A DNA stretch of 64,000 nucleotides from Cucumis sativus (lineage: Eukaryota > Streptophyta > Magnoliopsida > Cucurbitales > Cucurbitaceae), in assembly GCF_000004075.3 (NCBI RefSeq), contig NC_026661.2:18938307-19002306 (forward strand), read 5' to 3'. Positions within the stretch are counted from its first letter, which is position 1. Each line of letters starts with the position of its first letter. The notes beneath the pieces are model-generated. The model was not told the DNA's origin. It saw only the letters and a program-made list of their open reading frames with translations, and ran no database searches. Made by a program: the position numbers and the translations under genes. Of this stretch, positions 18,417 to 29,518 are shown piece after piece.

Positions 18417-18806
18417 ATGATCGACGACGTGAAGAAGAAGATGAAGAGGATGCAATCGAATCGAGAATCTGCTCGACGATCGCGAATGAGAAAGCAGAAG
18501 CGATTTGAAAATTTAACAAGGGAAGTGAGAGAATTACAGATTGTGAACAGTCGGATTGTAGAAAGCGTCAATGGCAGGGAGGAAGCTATGGTTGAAATTG
18601 AATCGATGAATAATTTTTTGAGAGTCGAAGCAATAGAAATGACGTGCCGGCTCAGGGCCTTGGATTTGATGCTTCAAATCCAAGACGATGCAAACGTTGT
18701 TGTTGTTGATGTTCGTGATCCTTGGTTGGAACCTTGGCAACTCAACCAACAAAGCCAGCCACCGCCGCCGCTGATGGCGGCGTATTACGATATGTTTTTG
18801 GTTTAA
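18417..18806 (+). CDS. Small bZIP transcription factor, group S type
   Basis: Predicted nuclear DNA-binding protein of 129 aa with no intron. The basic region has the N-x7-R signature (N15, R23; NRESARRSR). It continues into a zipper with heptad positions L33, L40, I47, R54, I61, L68, M75 and L82; the arginine at one core position is unusual. The C-terminal PWQ and DMF motifs recall the bZIP53/bZIP44/bZIP11 branch. The ATG at 18417 was chosen because the reading frame upstream has no ATG before a stop at 18327; the longer open frame would have to start at a TTG. The short N-terminus (about 12 aa before the basic region) is shorter than usual for the group. Upstream ORFs in the leader suggest translational control, but this is inferred. 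Confidence 0.85.
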   Translation: MIDDVKKKMKRMQSNRESARRSRMRKQKRFENLTREVRELQIVNSRIVESVNGREEAMVEIESMNNFLRVEAIEMTCRLRALDLMLQIQDDANVVVVDVRDPWLEPWQLNQQSQPPPPLMAAYYDMFLV

Positions 18807-20359
18807 TGCAGTTTTCATATGTACAATCTTCCAAAAGCCCAGAACTACACTAGTTGTGAATTATGATACAATAATAGTTATTTTTGTGTGTGTGAGTATG
18901 TATATATAAAATTTAATCGGTTGGAAGGATTCAAAGATTCAACAGCACAAGTTGAGGTATAGAATTGAAGGATCAATTATCAGATTGAGTGTAGCTCATA
19001 AATAATTGGTAAAATTTATCATCGTGGTGAAAAGGTGAAAGGTTGGATTTCATGTCCATACTTGTTGTACTTGAACAAAAATAATAATTTTAAATAATTA
19101 TATTTGAATTGGGGTTGAAATGGATTTAAAATTTTAAAAAATATACTCTCAATTAAATTCAACTCGAACAAAAAAAAAACAATCAAACTCAATACAAAAT
19201 ATAAACTAACCCGACCGAACTCTTACATTTTGGATTGAGATAGTTCAATTGTTCGAGTTATTTGAACATCCCTAGTTTGAATTTGTGTATAGATTTAGCT
19301 TTCAAATTATAAATTTGTTTCTAAAAAATTTATAAACTTATTTTGTTTTTACGACGATTGAATTTGTACTCATCAAATTTTATTATAGAGTGGTTTAGTT
19401 AAATAATGAAAGACAAATACTTAACCAAATTATTGCGTATTAATTTCAAATACTATAGTGTTAGAATAGTACATAGCATTGATTGTTTTTCAATTCAACA
19501 ATAAAACGGTAGAAAAAAACAATGATTGCTATTTGAGAAGATAGTATATATGTTATCAAATTGAGCATACTAGCTTTTTACAAATATAAACTAAACCATT
19601 ATATGTTACTTCCGTAAAAGTTTAAAATCACAAGTGTTTATATTTTTAACTTAATATTCATCTTCATCTTGTTGCATTTTTAAATGGAAAAAAAAACGAG
19701 ATGTAATAGATGATCATCATGTGAGCTGTAATGCAATTATAGAATGTGTATATTTATTATGATACTTGCATAATTTTGATTTGAGAATGACACAGGTTGA
19801 TCATTAATTACAAAGACCCTTGGAACTTACAAATAGATTAGTGCTAAAAGCACTAACATATGTCTCTAACAATAGGGTATAGAGCTAAACAACTCATCAA
19901 TTAACAACTAGATTTCTTTTAAAATTGATAAATGTAAATCCAAATCCATGGTTTTAACTCCAACAAATACATCTAACCTTAATGATGCTATTATCCTCTA
20001 ACAATAGATTCTTGAGATGCAACAAAATAAACCGACAAATATAGGAAAATATTACAGGCAGATGTTGAAACATATAAAAAAAAAACTATCCTAATCTATC
20101 ACTCTTTTAAGTCGTAAATATTTACAAACCATTTTTCTCCCAAGTGTTTAAGTTTAAGAAGAAGAAAACCAAAAAAGCAAATGATTGGAAACTAAAATAT
20201 TTTCTAGTCATTTTTATTTCACATAAAAACACACCCAACCTTCCTAACTTGAAAGGAAAAACAAACGCACCCAAATAACCTTTTCTACCTTACCAAAAGG
20301 AAATAAGCCCAAAAAAAGAGAGAAAAGTTGCAAATAAGATCGAAATAAAAGGAAATTAC
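18807..20359. other. Spacer between bZIP and CP12
   Basis: AT-rich sequence between two convergent genes. The two ends are presumably the 3' untranslated regions of bZIP (left) and CP12 (right). No open frame with recognisable motifs and no clear mobile element were found. Confidence 0.45.
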
Positions 20360-20737
20360 TCAGTCTTCATACGTGCGACACTCCTCCGTCTCGGGATTAT
20401 CCTTACAAAAATCCTCAAGCGGGTCCGAATGGCTGAGCCGGTCACGTGCGTGGCTGGCGGCGGCGCTAAGCTCCTCCACCTCATCCCACGCCGCCGCACA
20501 CTCCCCGCTCGCCGGATCTTCCGAGCACGTCACCTCTGCGTTCTTTATGCTCTCCACCACCTTCTCCGATATCCGGTCTGGTGCGGCTGCCACCGTTCCA
20601 ACTGCGCTCATCCGACCGGATGTCCACCGCTTCCATGGGTAGCTGAGCCGTGAGGATCGGAGGACCGGCAACTCGATTTTTGGCGAGTCAGTCACTGCTT
20701 TCGAGGCCGCCATAGAAGAACCGGTGATCGCTGCCAT
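20360..20737 (-). CDS. CP12: Calvin cycle regulator CP12, chloroplastic
   Basis: Small redox-sensitive linker that joins GAPDH and phosphoribulokinase into an inactive complex in the dark, in the chloroplast stroma. The 125-aa single-exon frame has a serine/alanine-rich transit peptide (about 45-50 residues), then the mature domain. It shows the N-terminal cysteine pair in TCSEDPASGEC, the core motif AWDEVEEL and the C-terminal pair in CKDNPETEEC ending in RTYED. All four regulatory cysteines are present. The ATG chosen starts MAAITGSS; upstream in-frame sequence is promoter-like. Both length and motifs are typical of the CP12-1/CP12-2 type. Confidence 0.97.
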   Translation of the reverse strand: MAAITGSSMAASKAVTDSPKIELPVLRSSRLSYPWKRWTSGRMSAVGTVAAAPDRISEKVVESIKNAEVTCSEDPASGECAAAWDEVEELSAAASHARDRLSHSDPLEDFCKDNPETEECRTYED

Positions 20738-20838
20738 TTTCTTTTCTTTTCTTTTTTGTTTCTTGATCGGAGAATGGAGCGGTGGACTGGACAATAGATC
20801 AGAATTAAGTGAGATTTTTTTTTCTTCCTCTTCTTCGG

Positions 20839-20914
20839 TATATAATTGAATTCGCCATGCGCTTTGGAGCACAGATTTCTTATCCGAGGATGGCCAGTGA
20901 GACATGCCCACGTG
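20839..20914 (-). promoter_or_regulatory. CP12 promoter: TATA box, I-box and G-box
   Basis: Reading upstream from the CP12 start: a TTATATA box at 20839-20845, an I-box GGATAAG at 20879-20885 and a G-box CACGTG at 20909-20914 within the wider palindrome CCCACGTGG. I-box plus G-box pairs are a known light-responsive arrangement in photosynthesis genes such as rbcS. Confidence 0.65.
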
Positions 20915-23585
20915 GTGGGTATTTTGTCGTATTATTTGGTTTTCCTTTTTACGTACTTAGTATATTATTAAAGGAGTAAATAAATTTGTTATCTAAAATT
21001 CAATTGAAATAACCATTTGGTTTGAATTAACTTACAATATCTTTTTAAAGAAAATTAATTTCATTTTAACATTTTTAATAATTATGGTTTAAGAAAAAAA
21101 AAAATTATATGTAACACAATTGAGAGTTTGTTGAGGGCATTTTGGTAGTTTTAAATTTTATACAAATTAGGGATATACTAAACTATAAACACTAAAAAAA
21201 ACAATTTCTTACTTGAACTATTAATCCTAAACCAACTTATTTTCTTTCAAAAATGTATTTTGGATTAAAACATTCCTTTTACCTTTCTTTTCGAAAAATT
21301 AGGCCAAATATACCAATATTCGAACTTTTGTTTGTAACGAATTAAACTTCGATGTATAATAATTTAGATTCAAGTGTAAAAAAAATCGTCAAAAAATTAT
21401 ATCAAGTAAATAATAACCTCTTACTACAACACTATTTAAAAGTCTCTAATTATATATAATAAACAGTATTTTAAAACTCTCAATTTGTTATAATTTTTAC
21501 TATTTGACACTTATAATTGTTTTATTATTTGTTACACGACACTCCAAACATATACTATTAACTCAATGAACAAACTTTATTTATCCGAAAAAAAGTTACT
21601 TTATTCAAAATATTTTATTATTCTTAAAAAATGTATATATGAAAGAGGTTATGCCAGTAATTTAAAGGGGCAGATGAGTAATTTTACCGAAATAGTCGCG
21701 GCCCTGGCCCATTGTTGTTAAATACAAATATATTCTTTTGGTGTTCGTTGTTACTTTATGTGAATTTTTATTTATTTATCTTGTTTTCCCCTCTTTTTCT
21801 GCTTGTTCTCTTTTCTAGGGTTGAAAATAGTAATAATTTACTCTAATTCCCATTTAATCTGCAAGTTTAGACTCCTTTTTAATTAAGAATATATACTTTG
21901 GTGACCAAACTTTTTACATATATGGTTTTTAGGAAATCAACCTTTTAAGATCAATTGTTTTAATATTAATATGTTGATGTATGTTAAAACTTTACAGGTT
22001 GGTTGAAGTAGTGTGAAAACTAATATTTAATGAAAATTGTAACAATAACTGCAAATAATAATTTGTAAATAACAGTGGTTTGAAAATTATTATTTTTGAT
22101 ACGTGGATATGTTGGCTTGAGTGTAACTCAAAATTCACTGAATATGTGTTTTTTATTTTGAGATACGATGTTCAATCTCCCTACTCGCTTTTCGTCTTAA
22201 GGCATGGTGTTCAATCTATCTATTTTACATACTTGTTAGTAAGATATGAAAATTTAAAAGATTGTTTTAAAAGAGGAAACACAGGTGAAAAAAAAAAAAT
22301 TAAGTAGTTGAGTTTGTTAACTAATTCAAATATGTATCTTGTAAGTATAGACGTGATATTTTGTTTAAACTCCAATTTTTGTTTGATGTAAATATAGGCA
22401 CGACATTGTTTAAGGTTAACATAGATAGTAGACATTAAAGCACACCAATTTTTTCTTTAAAAAAAAAATTTCAAACCATGACAAGAGTACATGTGAAGTT
22501 TCATTTAGGTGTGCTTATTTTGGCCCTAACGATTTTGGTTATTGTTTTTAATATGTATTTTTAGGTAAACAAATTTAATATCGTGAACATATTGACACCC
22601 GAAGTCATAATTTTCTAAAACTTTTAGAAGTATAATTTGTAATACAGGAATCTCTTCGAAAGTTAGATGCAACTTTTAAGATCCAATACCATCTAAAGTT
22701 TAGCTTATGTATCTTCAAGTATTTCTTGTCACATTCGTTGTTTTGAGAAATATTAAAGTATGTAGTCATATTGTTATTTTTCAAACTACTTCAAACATAG
22801 GTAAAAGTGTGCACGAACACAAAAAAATTTAACAAATTATACGGATAACCCAAACTTGAAGGCCAATGAAATATAATGTCAAATTTGAAAACACGATTTT
22901 TTAGCCTCGTGCTTATCTCATCTCCCAATTAAATTACTAAAACACAAATGAATGATGCTCGATTTTCCTTCACTCTACCTCTTTTTGGTGTCTGTCTTTG
23001 ATTTATCTTCTAAATTTGTCATTATCTTTGTTGACACCTTCTCTTCGTAGAGGTTTATTATTCAACTTTTATCGCCACAGGATATGTATGCACGAAGCTA
23101 GAGAAATTGAAGCAAGCTTTTTCAACATTCATTCGATAAGTTGAAACTCGCTCCCTAATTTTTCATACTCTCAACTTATTCGATTTTCGCAAAAAAAAAA
23201 AACTAACAAAGATAGGGGAGGAATAGAGAGAGAGAAGACACCATCAACAAAAGTGAAAAAAATTTGATATAAGTAAAAACTTTGTTTGGTTGCCTTTTTT
23301 TTCAATAATTTCAACGATTTATGTGGATTACCACTACAATCCTTACCTTATAAATAATCTAAAGTGAGAGCCAATTATAATTTACATTTGCAATCTATTT
23401 AGATTAAATGACTAAATTATAGTTTATATTTTATAGTATTTAAGTATATAATATAAAAATTAATATTCGAATATATATACGAAAAGAAAATTTCGATATT
23501 CTATTGGGGGGGTTTGTATAGGATATGGTCGATAGTAGCGGCAGTGGTTTTGAACAATCCAACTGCTTTATTCTTCTCACCGTCG
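20915..23585. other. Spacer between CP12 and CGEP
   Basis: AT-rich sequence between two divergently transcribed genes. It carries several short A or T runs and a GAGAGAGA stretch near 23227. Open frames are short and motif-free. The last ~100 bases are probably the CGEP leader. No mobile element was recognised. Confidence 0.45.
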
Positions 23586-26500
23586 ATGAAGATGACGATG
23601 GTGATTCGCATTCACCAACTCTATCGCCCTTTCTCTCTCCTCCCCCTTTCCCTCTCCTCTACCTCCCTCTTCTCCATTTCCCATTCCCATTCTCTCAGTC
23701 TCAGAACCCGCCGCAGATTCCACTCTCCACCACTCTCAACTTCCTCCTTCATGGCCTCATCCAGGTTCCGTAACCTTGTTCATCTCAACGCGATCGTTTC
23801 CGAAGACGGCGGTTCCGGAGGCGGAGGCGGAGGCTCCAATGGCTCTGTTTCGTCCTCTTCAGCTGTAGCTTCAACTGTAGACGATGGTACTGGAAAAAGA
23901 GTTTCGTAATTTAATTTAATTTATTTTACTTGTTCTCTTGTGGCTGTTTCCTTCCGATTGTTTATTTAAAATAAGTAGTTTGGTGATGTTTAGTTGAACT
24001 GGTCATAATTAATTGGTGGGAATGATTTTATTATTATAAGATTATGAACTTCAGCAAATCATATTGGATTATGTTGTTCTTATATGATTGTGATTAAGAC
24101 TTTCGTCTTGCGCAAAGAAATTTACTCTTTCTCCGTTCATTTATATATTTATGTATATTTTTGTATGTATGCATGTGTTTTTCTACTACGTGCTATTTGT
24201 ATTAAGAAGTGCTTAATGGAAATTCAGTATGTTCCTACGAGTGATTTTTGAGCTTTGTAACCAAGTTTGTTCGTGGCTTTTTTCATCGTGAAATCAAATA
24301 ATTTCACAACATTGTTCGAACTGTTATTTTATGCTTGCAATGGTGTTTCTGACTCGTGATGCTTCTAATCAGAGGATTCAGTTCTGGGAGTTGGGTATCG
24401 GCTTCCTCCAGCTGAAATCAGGGATATTGTTGATGCTCCACCGCTTCCCCTACTGTCATTCTCGCCATACAGGGATAAGATATTGTTTCTCAAGCGGAGG
24501 TCATTGCCTCCACTAGCTGAACTTGCGAAACCAGAAGAAAAGCTGGCCGGTATTCGTATTGATGGACAGTGCAATTGTAGAAGTCGAATTTCGTTTTACA
24601 CTGGGATAGGGATTCATCAATTGATGCCTGATGATTCCCTAGGTCCAGAGAAGGAGGTACGTGGCTTACCGAATGGTGCTAAGATCAATTTTGTTACCTG
24701 GTCACCTGATGGACGTCATTTAGCTTTCACTGTTCGAGTTGATGAGGATGATGGCAGTAGCAGTAAGCTTCGAGTTTGGGTTGCTGATGTGGAAACTGGG
24801 GAAGCTAGACCTTTGTTTCAGAATACAGACATCTATGTGAATGCGGTTTTTGATAATTTTGTTTGGGTAAACGACTCTACTTTATTAGTTTGCACCATTC
24901 CCTTCTCTCGTGGAGATCCACCAAAAAAACCTTTGGTTCCTCCTGGTCCAAAAGTGCAATCGAATGAGCAGAAGAACATTATCCAAGCTAGAACCTATCA
25001 GGATTTGCTGAAGGACGAATATGATAAGGATTTGTTCGATTACTACGCCACTTCCCAGCTTGTTTTGGGTTCGCTGGAGGATGGAACAGTTAAGGAATTT
25101 GGCACAAGCCCACCAGCTGTATATACGTCGCTGGACCCTTCCCCCGATCACAAATATATTTTGATCAGTACCATTCACCGGCCGTATTCTTTTATTGTTC
25201 CATGTGGAAGATTTCCTAACAGGGTAGCTGTGTGGACAACTGATGGCAAATTTGTCAGGGATCTTTGTGATTTGCCTCTTGCTGAGGATATCCCTATTGC
25301 ATTCAACAGTGTAAGAAAGGGGAAGCGTTCCATCAATTGGAGAGCAGATAAGCCATCGACACTCTACTGGTGAGCATTTGAGTTTCTAATATTATTTTTA
25401 CTGCTCTTTTCTCTTTGCATCTTTATTGACATTTTTTCTTTCTTTCTTTAATTATATTTAAGTTTATGTGTCATGTGCACCATCTATAATGATAGTTAGT
25501 TCACGTTTACTAGTTACTGTTATCATTTGCATTTGTTTTAGTGTGCTGATCTAAATTCATTTGGTTGTTCGTTTGTTTTTGTTTTTTTTAGGGTGGAAAC
25601 TCAAGATGGTGGAGATGCCAGAGTTGAGGTTTCTCCTCGTGACATTGTTTATACAGAATCTGCTGAACCACTGGAAAGCGAACAGCCAGAGATACTGCAT
25701 AAACTTGATCTTCGTTATGGGTACTTTTCCTTCCTCTGCTCTTTATCCTGGTCATAATTTTAGATAGTCACAAAGTTGAAAACATCTTTTACTGCGACGT
25801 TGTTCAAATTTGACAGAACTTTATTTTTATTTTTAGATAGTCTTTCTCATGTATTCAGTTAAACACGTTCCCTGGGAATACAGTATCCTGGAGATCTTGA
25901 TCTTTGCAAAAACTGATAGTATGTGTTCACAATTGAAACTGGTCCACCTTTGGGAATTAAAATCGTACATGGTCTCACCTACGCTTTCTTGTATTAAGTC
26001 TCTTATCATATAGTTTTGATAAAGACTAAAACATATCTTCCCAATCTATGCTTCAAGTATTCCTATATCTTTTTGTACCATAACTACCAGTTTTCTTTTG
26101 CAGATCTAAATCAAATGGCCAACCTCAAAACTTTGTTTTAATATGTTTGTCATGTTTCTTGCTGCAGAGGAATATCTTGGTGTGATGACTCACTGGCTCT
26201 TGTTTACGAATCTTGGTACAAAACGCGTAAAATACGAACGTGGGTAATCTCTCCTGGTTCTAAAGAGGACAATGCTCGCCTTTTATTTGATAGGTCATCA
26301 GAAGATGTGTATTCAGACCCTGGGTCACCAATGGTACGGAGGACTCCTTTTGGGACTTACGTAATTGCAAAGTTAAAGAAGGAAAATTATGATGGCACAT
26401 ATGTTCTACTCAATGGTAGAGGTGCTACTCCGGAAGGGAACATCCCTTTTATTGATTTATTTGACATGTAAGTATTTAATTTAATCATATCTTGTTTGGT

Positions 26501-29107
26501 CACACTTGTTAGTGCTATTAACGGAACACCGGTTCTGAAATTTTTCGTTCAGAAACACAGGCAGCAAAGAAAGAATATGGAAGAGCGACAGAGAAACTTA
26601 TTATGAGAGTGTCGTAGCTTTAATGTCTGATCAGAAAGAAGGAGATTTAAATATTAATGAGCTGAAATTTCTGACTTCCAAAGAATCCAAGACTGAAAAT
26701 ACTCAGTACTACATTCTGAGGTGGCCTGGTAAGACAGCAAGTCAAATTACAAAATTCCCTCATCCATATCCACAGCTGGCATCACTGCAGAAAGAGATGA
26801 TTAGATACGAGAGAAAAGATGGAGTTCAACTAACAGCCACACTATATCTCCCACCAAACTACGATCCAGCAAAAGATGGCCCTCTTCCCTGCTTGATCTG
26901 GTCTTACCCTGGAGAATTCAAAAGCAAAGATGCAGCTGGACAAGTTCGTGGTTCACCCAATGAGTTTGCTGGTATAGGTCCAACATCTGCTCTTCTTTGG
27001 TTGGCTCGGAGGTAGAAGTGCCGCTTCAAGATTATAGCCTTTAAAATATTTTTGGATCATATTTATTTATTTATTTATTTTTATGAATGGATTATATTTT
27101 ATTTTGTACTGAACATAGTTCTTCAAGTCTTTCAGGTTTGCCATTTTGGCTGGACCAACAATACCTATCATTGGTGAAGGTAACGAGGAGGCAAATGATA
27201 GGTAACTGGTTGCCTATTTACTGCAAAATCGGTTCCTTTTCCCCTTTCAATCCTCATTGGATAGTTTGTTCCTGAAAGTCTCAATTGTCTTTGTCTATAT
27301 TTTGTTCGACATTGATGAAAAAACTAAAAGCTTTTACCTGCATCTGGGAAACATGCTGCAATGAGTAATTCTTGGATGTTTGGATGTGTACAGTGCTTAC
27401 TACTTAGGTACGTTAGAGCTGTCTCTGACGATAGTAAGGTAGAGATAGGTTTTACGTAGCCAAGAAATATCCTGTAAGCAAAAATTAGTTTATCGACCTC
27501 TTGTTTTAGAAAGTGGGTTTAGTATATGTTCAGATCATTGTCTACAAACTACTTCACTGTTGTAGAACTGTCTAAGTTTCTTTTGTATATCCTAAAAAAT
27601 TTAAAATTGGTTGTACAGACATCCTGCATCTGACTGTCTTACAATGAACTTGCCGAAAGAAAAAAAAAGTGTCCCACAATGAAAGTAGTTACATGCAGTT
27701 ATTGCTATGTTTGAGAATTGAGATTCGAAAAGATTGATAATATCATTCTCAAGATCTGAGGACCTGAGGTTCTAGAATAATGGAGCTTCTTCCAGCACTA
27801 TTTAGTCTTTACTACCAATACCATCCACCCTCCCACACCCACCCACTGCACACACACAACACTCACCAGCACCACATTCCAATTTACCTGAAGTATGGCA
27901 GTGCGACTTCATATATAGAACTTTATATATTTTTTTATCTATCTCTACTTTGTTTGAATATTTTCATTCGGTGCTTTCTTTAAATAATTGAATTTTGTTA
28001 GAAAAGATACTAAAAGATGCATATTTTTACTAGATACGTGGAGCAATTGGTTGGGAGTGCAGAGGCTGCTGTACAGGAGGTCATTAAACGGGGGGTGAGT
28101 GTTGTGTTTTCTTTATAAATATGTTCTTGGTCTATAACATAGCTAACCATGTTGTTATGCCACCATGACTAGGTTGCTCATCCTAGTAAGATTGCTGTTG
28201 GTGGACATTCATATGGTGCGTTTATGACTGCAAACCTTCTGGCTCATGCTCCCCATCTTTTTTGTTGTGGAATTGCTCGTTCCGGTGCCTATAATAGAAC
28301 ACTGACCCCTTTTGGCTTTCAGGTAGTTGCATATTTAAATGCTCAAATTTCTTCTAACCAATTGACCATACGGAAGTGATATGCCCAAAATTCCTATGGT
28401 TACAAGTCTGTTCCAACCTTTCCACACTCTTCTACTCTATCTCTCATTTGTTCTGCTAATCTGCGGAGTTATACTTTATTGTCACAGAATGAGGATCGAA
28501 CCCTTTGGGAAGCAACCAGCACATATGTAGAGATGAGTCCATTTATATCAGCAAATAAAATCAAGAAGCCAATTTTACTCATTCATGGCGAAGAAGACAA
28601 CAACCCAGGAACTTTACCCATGCAGGTGTAGTCTGGAATTTTTAACTATTTGGTTCTCTTTCCTTCAACAAATAAATTATGAAATAATAACCTAAGACAG
28701 CATCTTGGTCTAACCTTGCGAAGAAAAGCAATATCATGGCTACAGTTTCATTTTTAACTTTCTGAGAAACTTATATTTTGCATGCTTTGCAGTCCGATCG
28801 ATTTTTCAATGCCTTGAAAGGCCATGGAGCATTATGTCGCCTTGTGGTTCTTCCCTTTGAAAGCCACGGTTATTCTTCACGGGAGAGTATCATGCATGTC
28901 CTCTGGGAAACAGATCGATGGCTGGAGAAATATTGTTCCTCCAACGCTTCTGATTTAGGGCAAGATGGGGATAAAAACAAACAGGAAGGCAATGGAGCAG
29001 CAGATTCTGCAGGAAAAGTTGTTGCTGGTTCTGGTGGTGGTGACACAGAGAGTTCAAGTCCTGATAATGATGGATTTTACTCTATTCAAAGATCATTCTT
29101 GTGGTAA
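23586..29107 (+). CDS. CGEP: Glutamyl endopeptidase, chloroplastic (CGEP; S9 family)
   Basis: Stromal serine protease of the prolyl-oligopeptidase fold (S9D) that cleaves after glutamate. Coding exons: 23586-23886, 24373-25369, 25592-25720, 26168-26467, 26553-27011, 27136-27201, 28034-28094, 28173-28322, 28488-28625, 28793-29107. They sum to 971 aa, close to the Arabidopsis protein. The N-terminus is a Ser/Arg-rich transit peptide followed by a glycine-rich stretch. The middle is a beta-propeller region. The catalytic triad is visible as Ser784 (GGHSYG), Asp858 (GEEDNNPG) and His892 (ESHGYS). The start is the first ATG (MKMTMVIR); the in-frame codons before it lack an ATG. Two further ATGs within 12 bases could also be used. 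Confidence 0.95.
27202..28033 (+). other. Longest CGEP intron
   Basis: This 832-base intron separates two short exons (66 and 61 nt). It contains a CA/CCCA-rich stretch around 27826-27865 but no recognisable gene or element. Confidence 0.6.
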
Positions 29108-29230
29108 TTGCTTCACTTTAAATTGCTGAAATACATAAAGAAATTATCTTAACCTGGCGCCATACAACAGAAAGTAAAGACAGGAAATATAATTCCTCTA
29201 ACCCATATCATATCTGCATAACTTTTACTT

Positions 29231-29234
<4 letters not shown>

Positions 29235-29261
<27 letters not shown>

Positions 29262-29263
29262 TC
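29235..29263 (+). repeat. Poly-A run of 29
   Basis: Uninterrupted A run downstream of the CGEP stop codon. It could be a homopolymer expansion or the tail of an older retroposed sequence. No target-site duplication was found for it. Confidence 0.6.
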
Positions 29264-29324
29264 GCTGCAGTGCATGCCGGATGAAAACATAGCTTTGGTT
29301 TATGTTCGGCAAAAAGAGGAAGCT

Positions 29325-29518
29325 AAAAAGTACTTATCTCAAGTTGAGATGGCTGGGTTATTTCTAGTTGAGATGCCTGGGTGCGCCTGCTGATCCTCCC
29401 CTCCCCCATTGTTCTTTTCTTTGTATGTCTCTCATGTACATTGAGCTTTGTCTCTCTATTTTCAATATTAATAATAGTGAGACTCGTATCCTTTACAAAA
29501 AAAAAAAGTACTTATTTC
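29325..29518 (+). mobile_element. Short non-LTR retroposed element (SINE or 5'-truncated LINE) with target-site duplication
   Basis: The insert (about 29341-29502) is flanked by direct repeats AAAAAGTACTTATCTC (29325-29340) and AAAAAGTACTTATTTC (29503-29518), 15 of 16 bases identical. The insert ends in an A run after TCCTTTAC. Its 3' part (TGTATGTCTCTCATGTACAT and on) resembles the T-rich 3' ends of plant LINEs. No open frame remains. These are hallmarks of target-primed reverse transcription. The near-identical duplication suggests a fairly young insertion. Confidence 0.7.
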
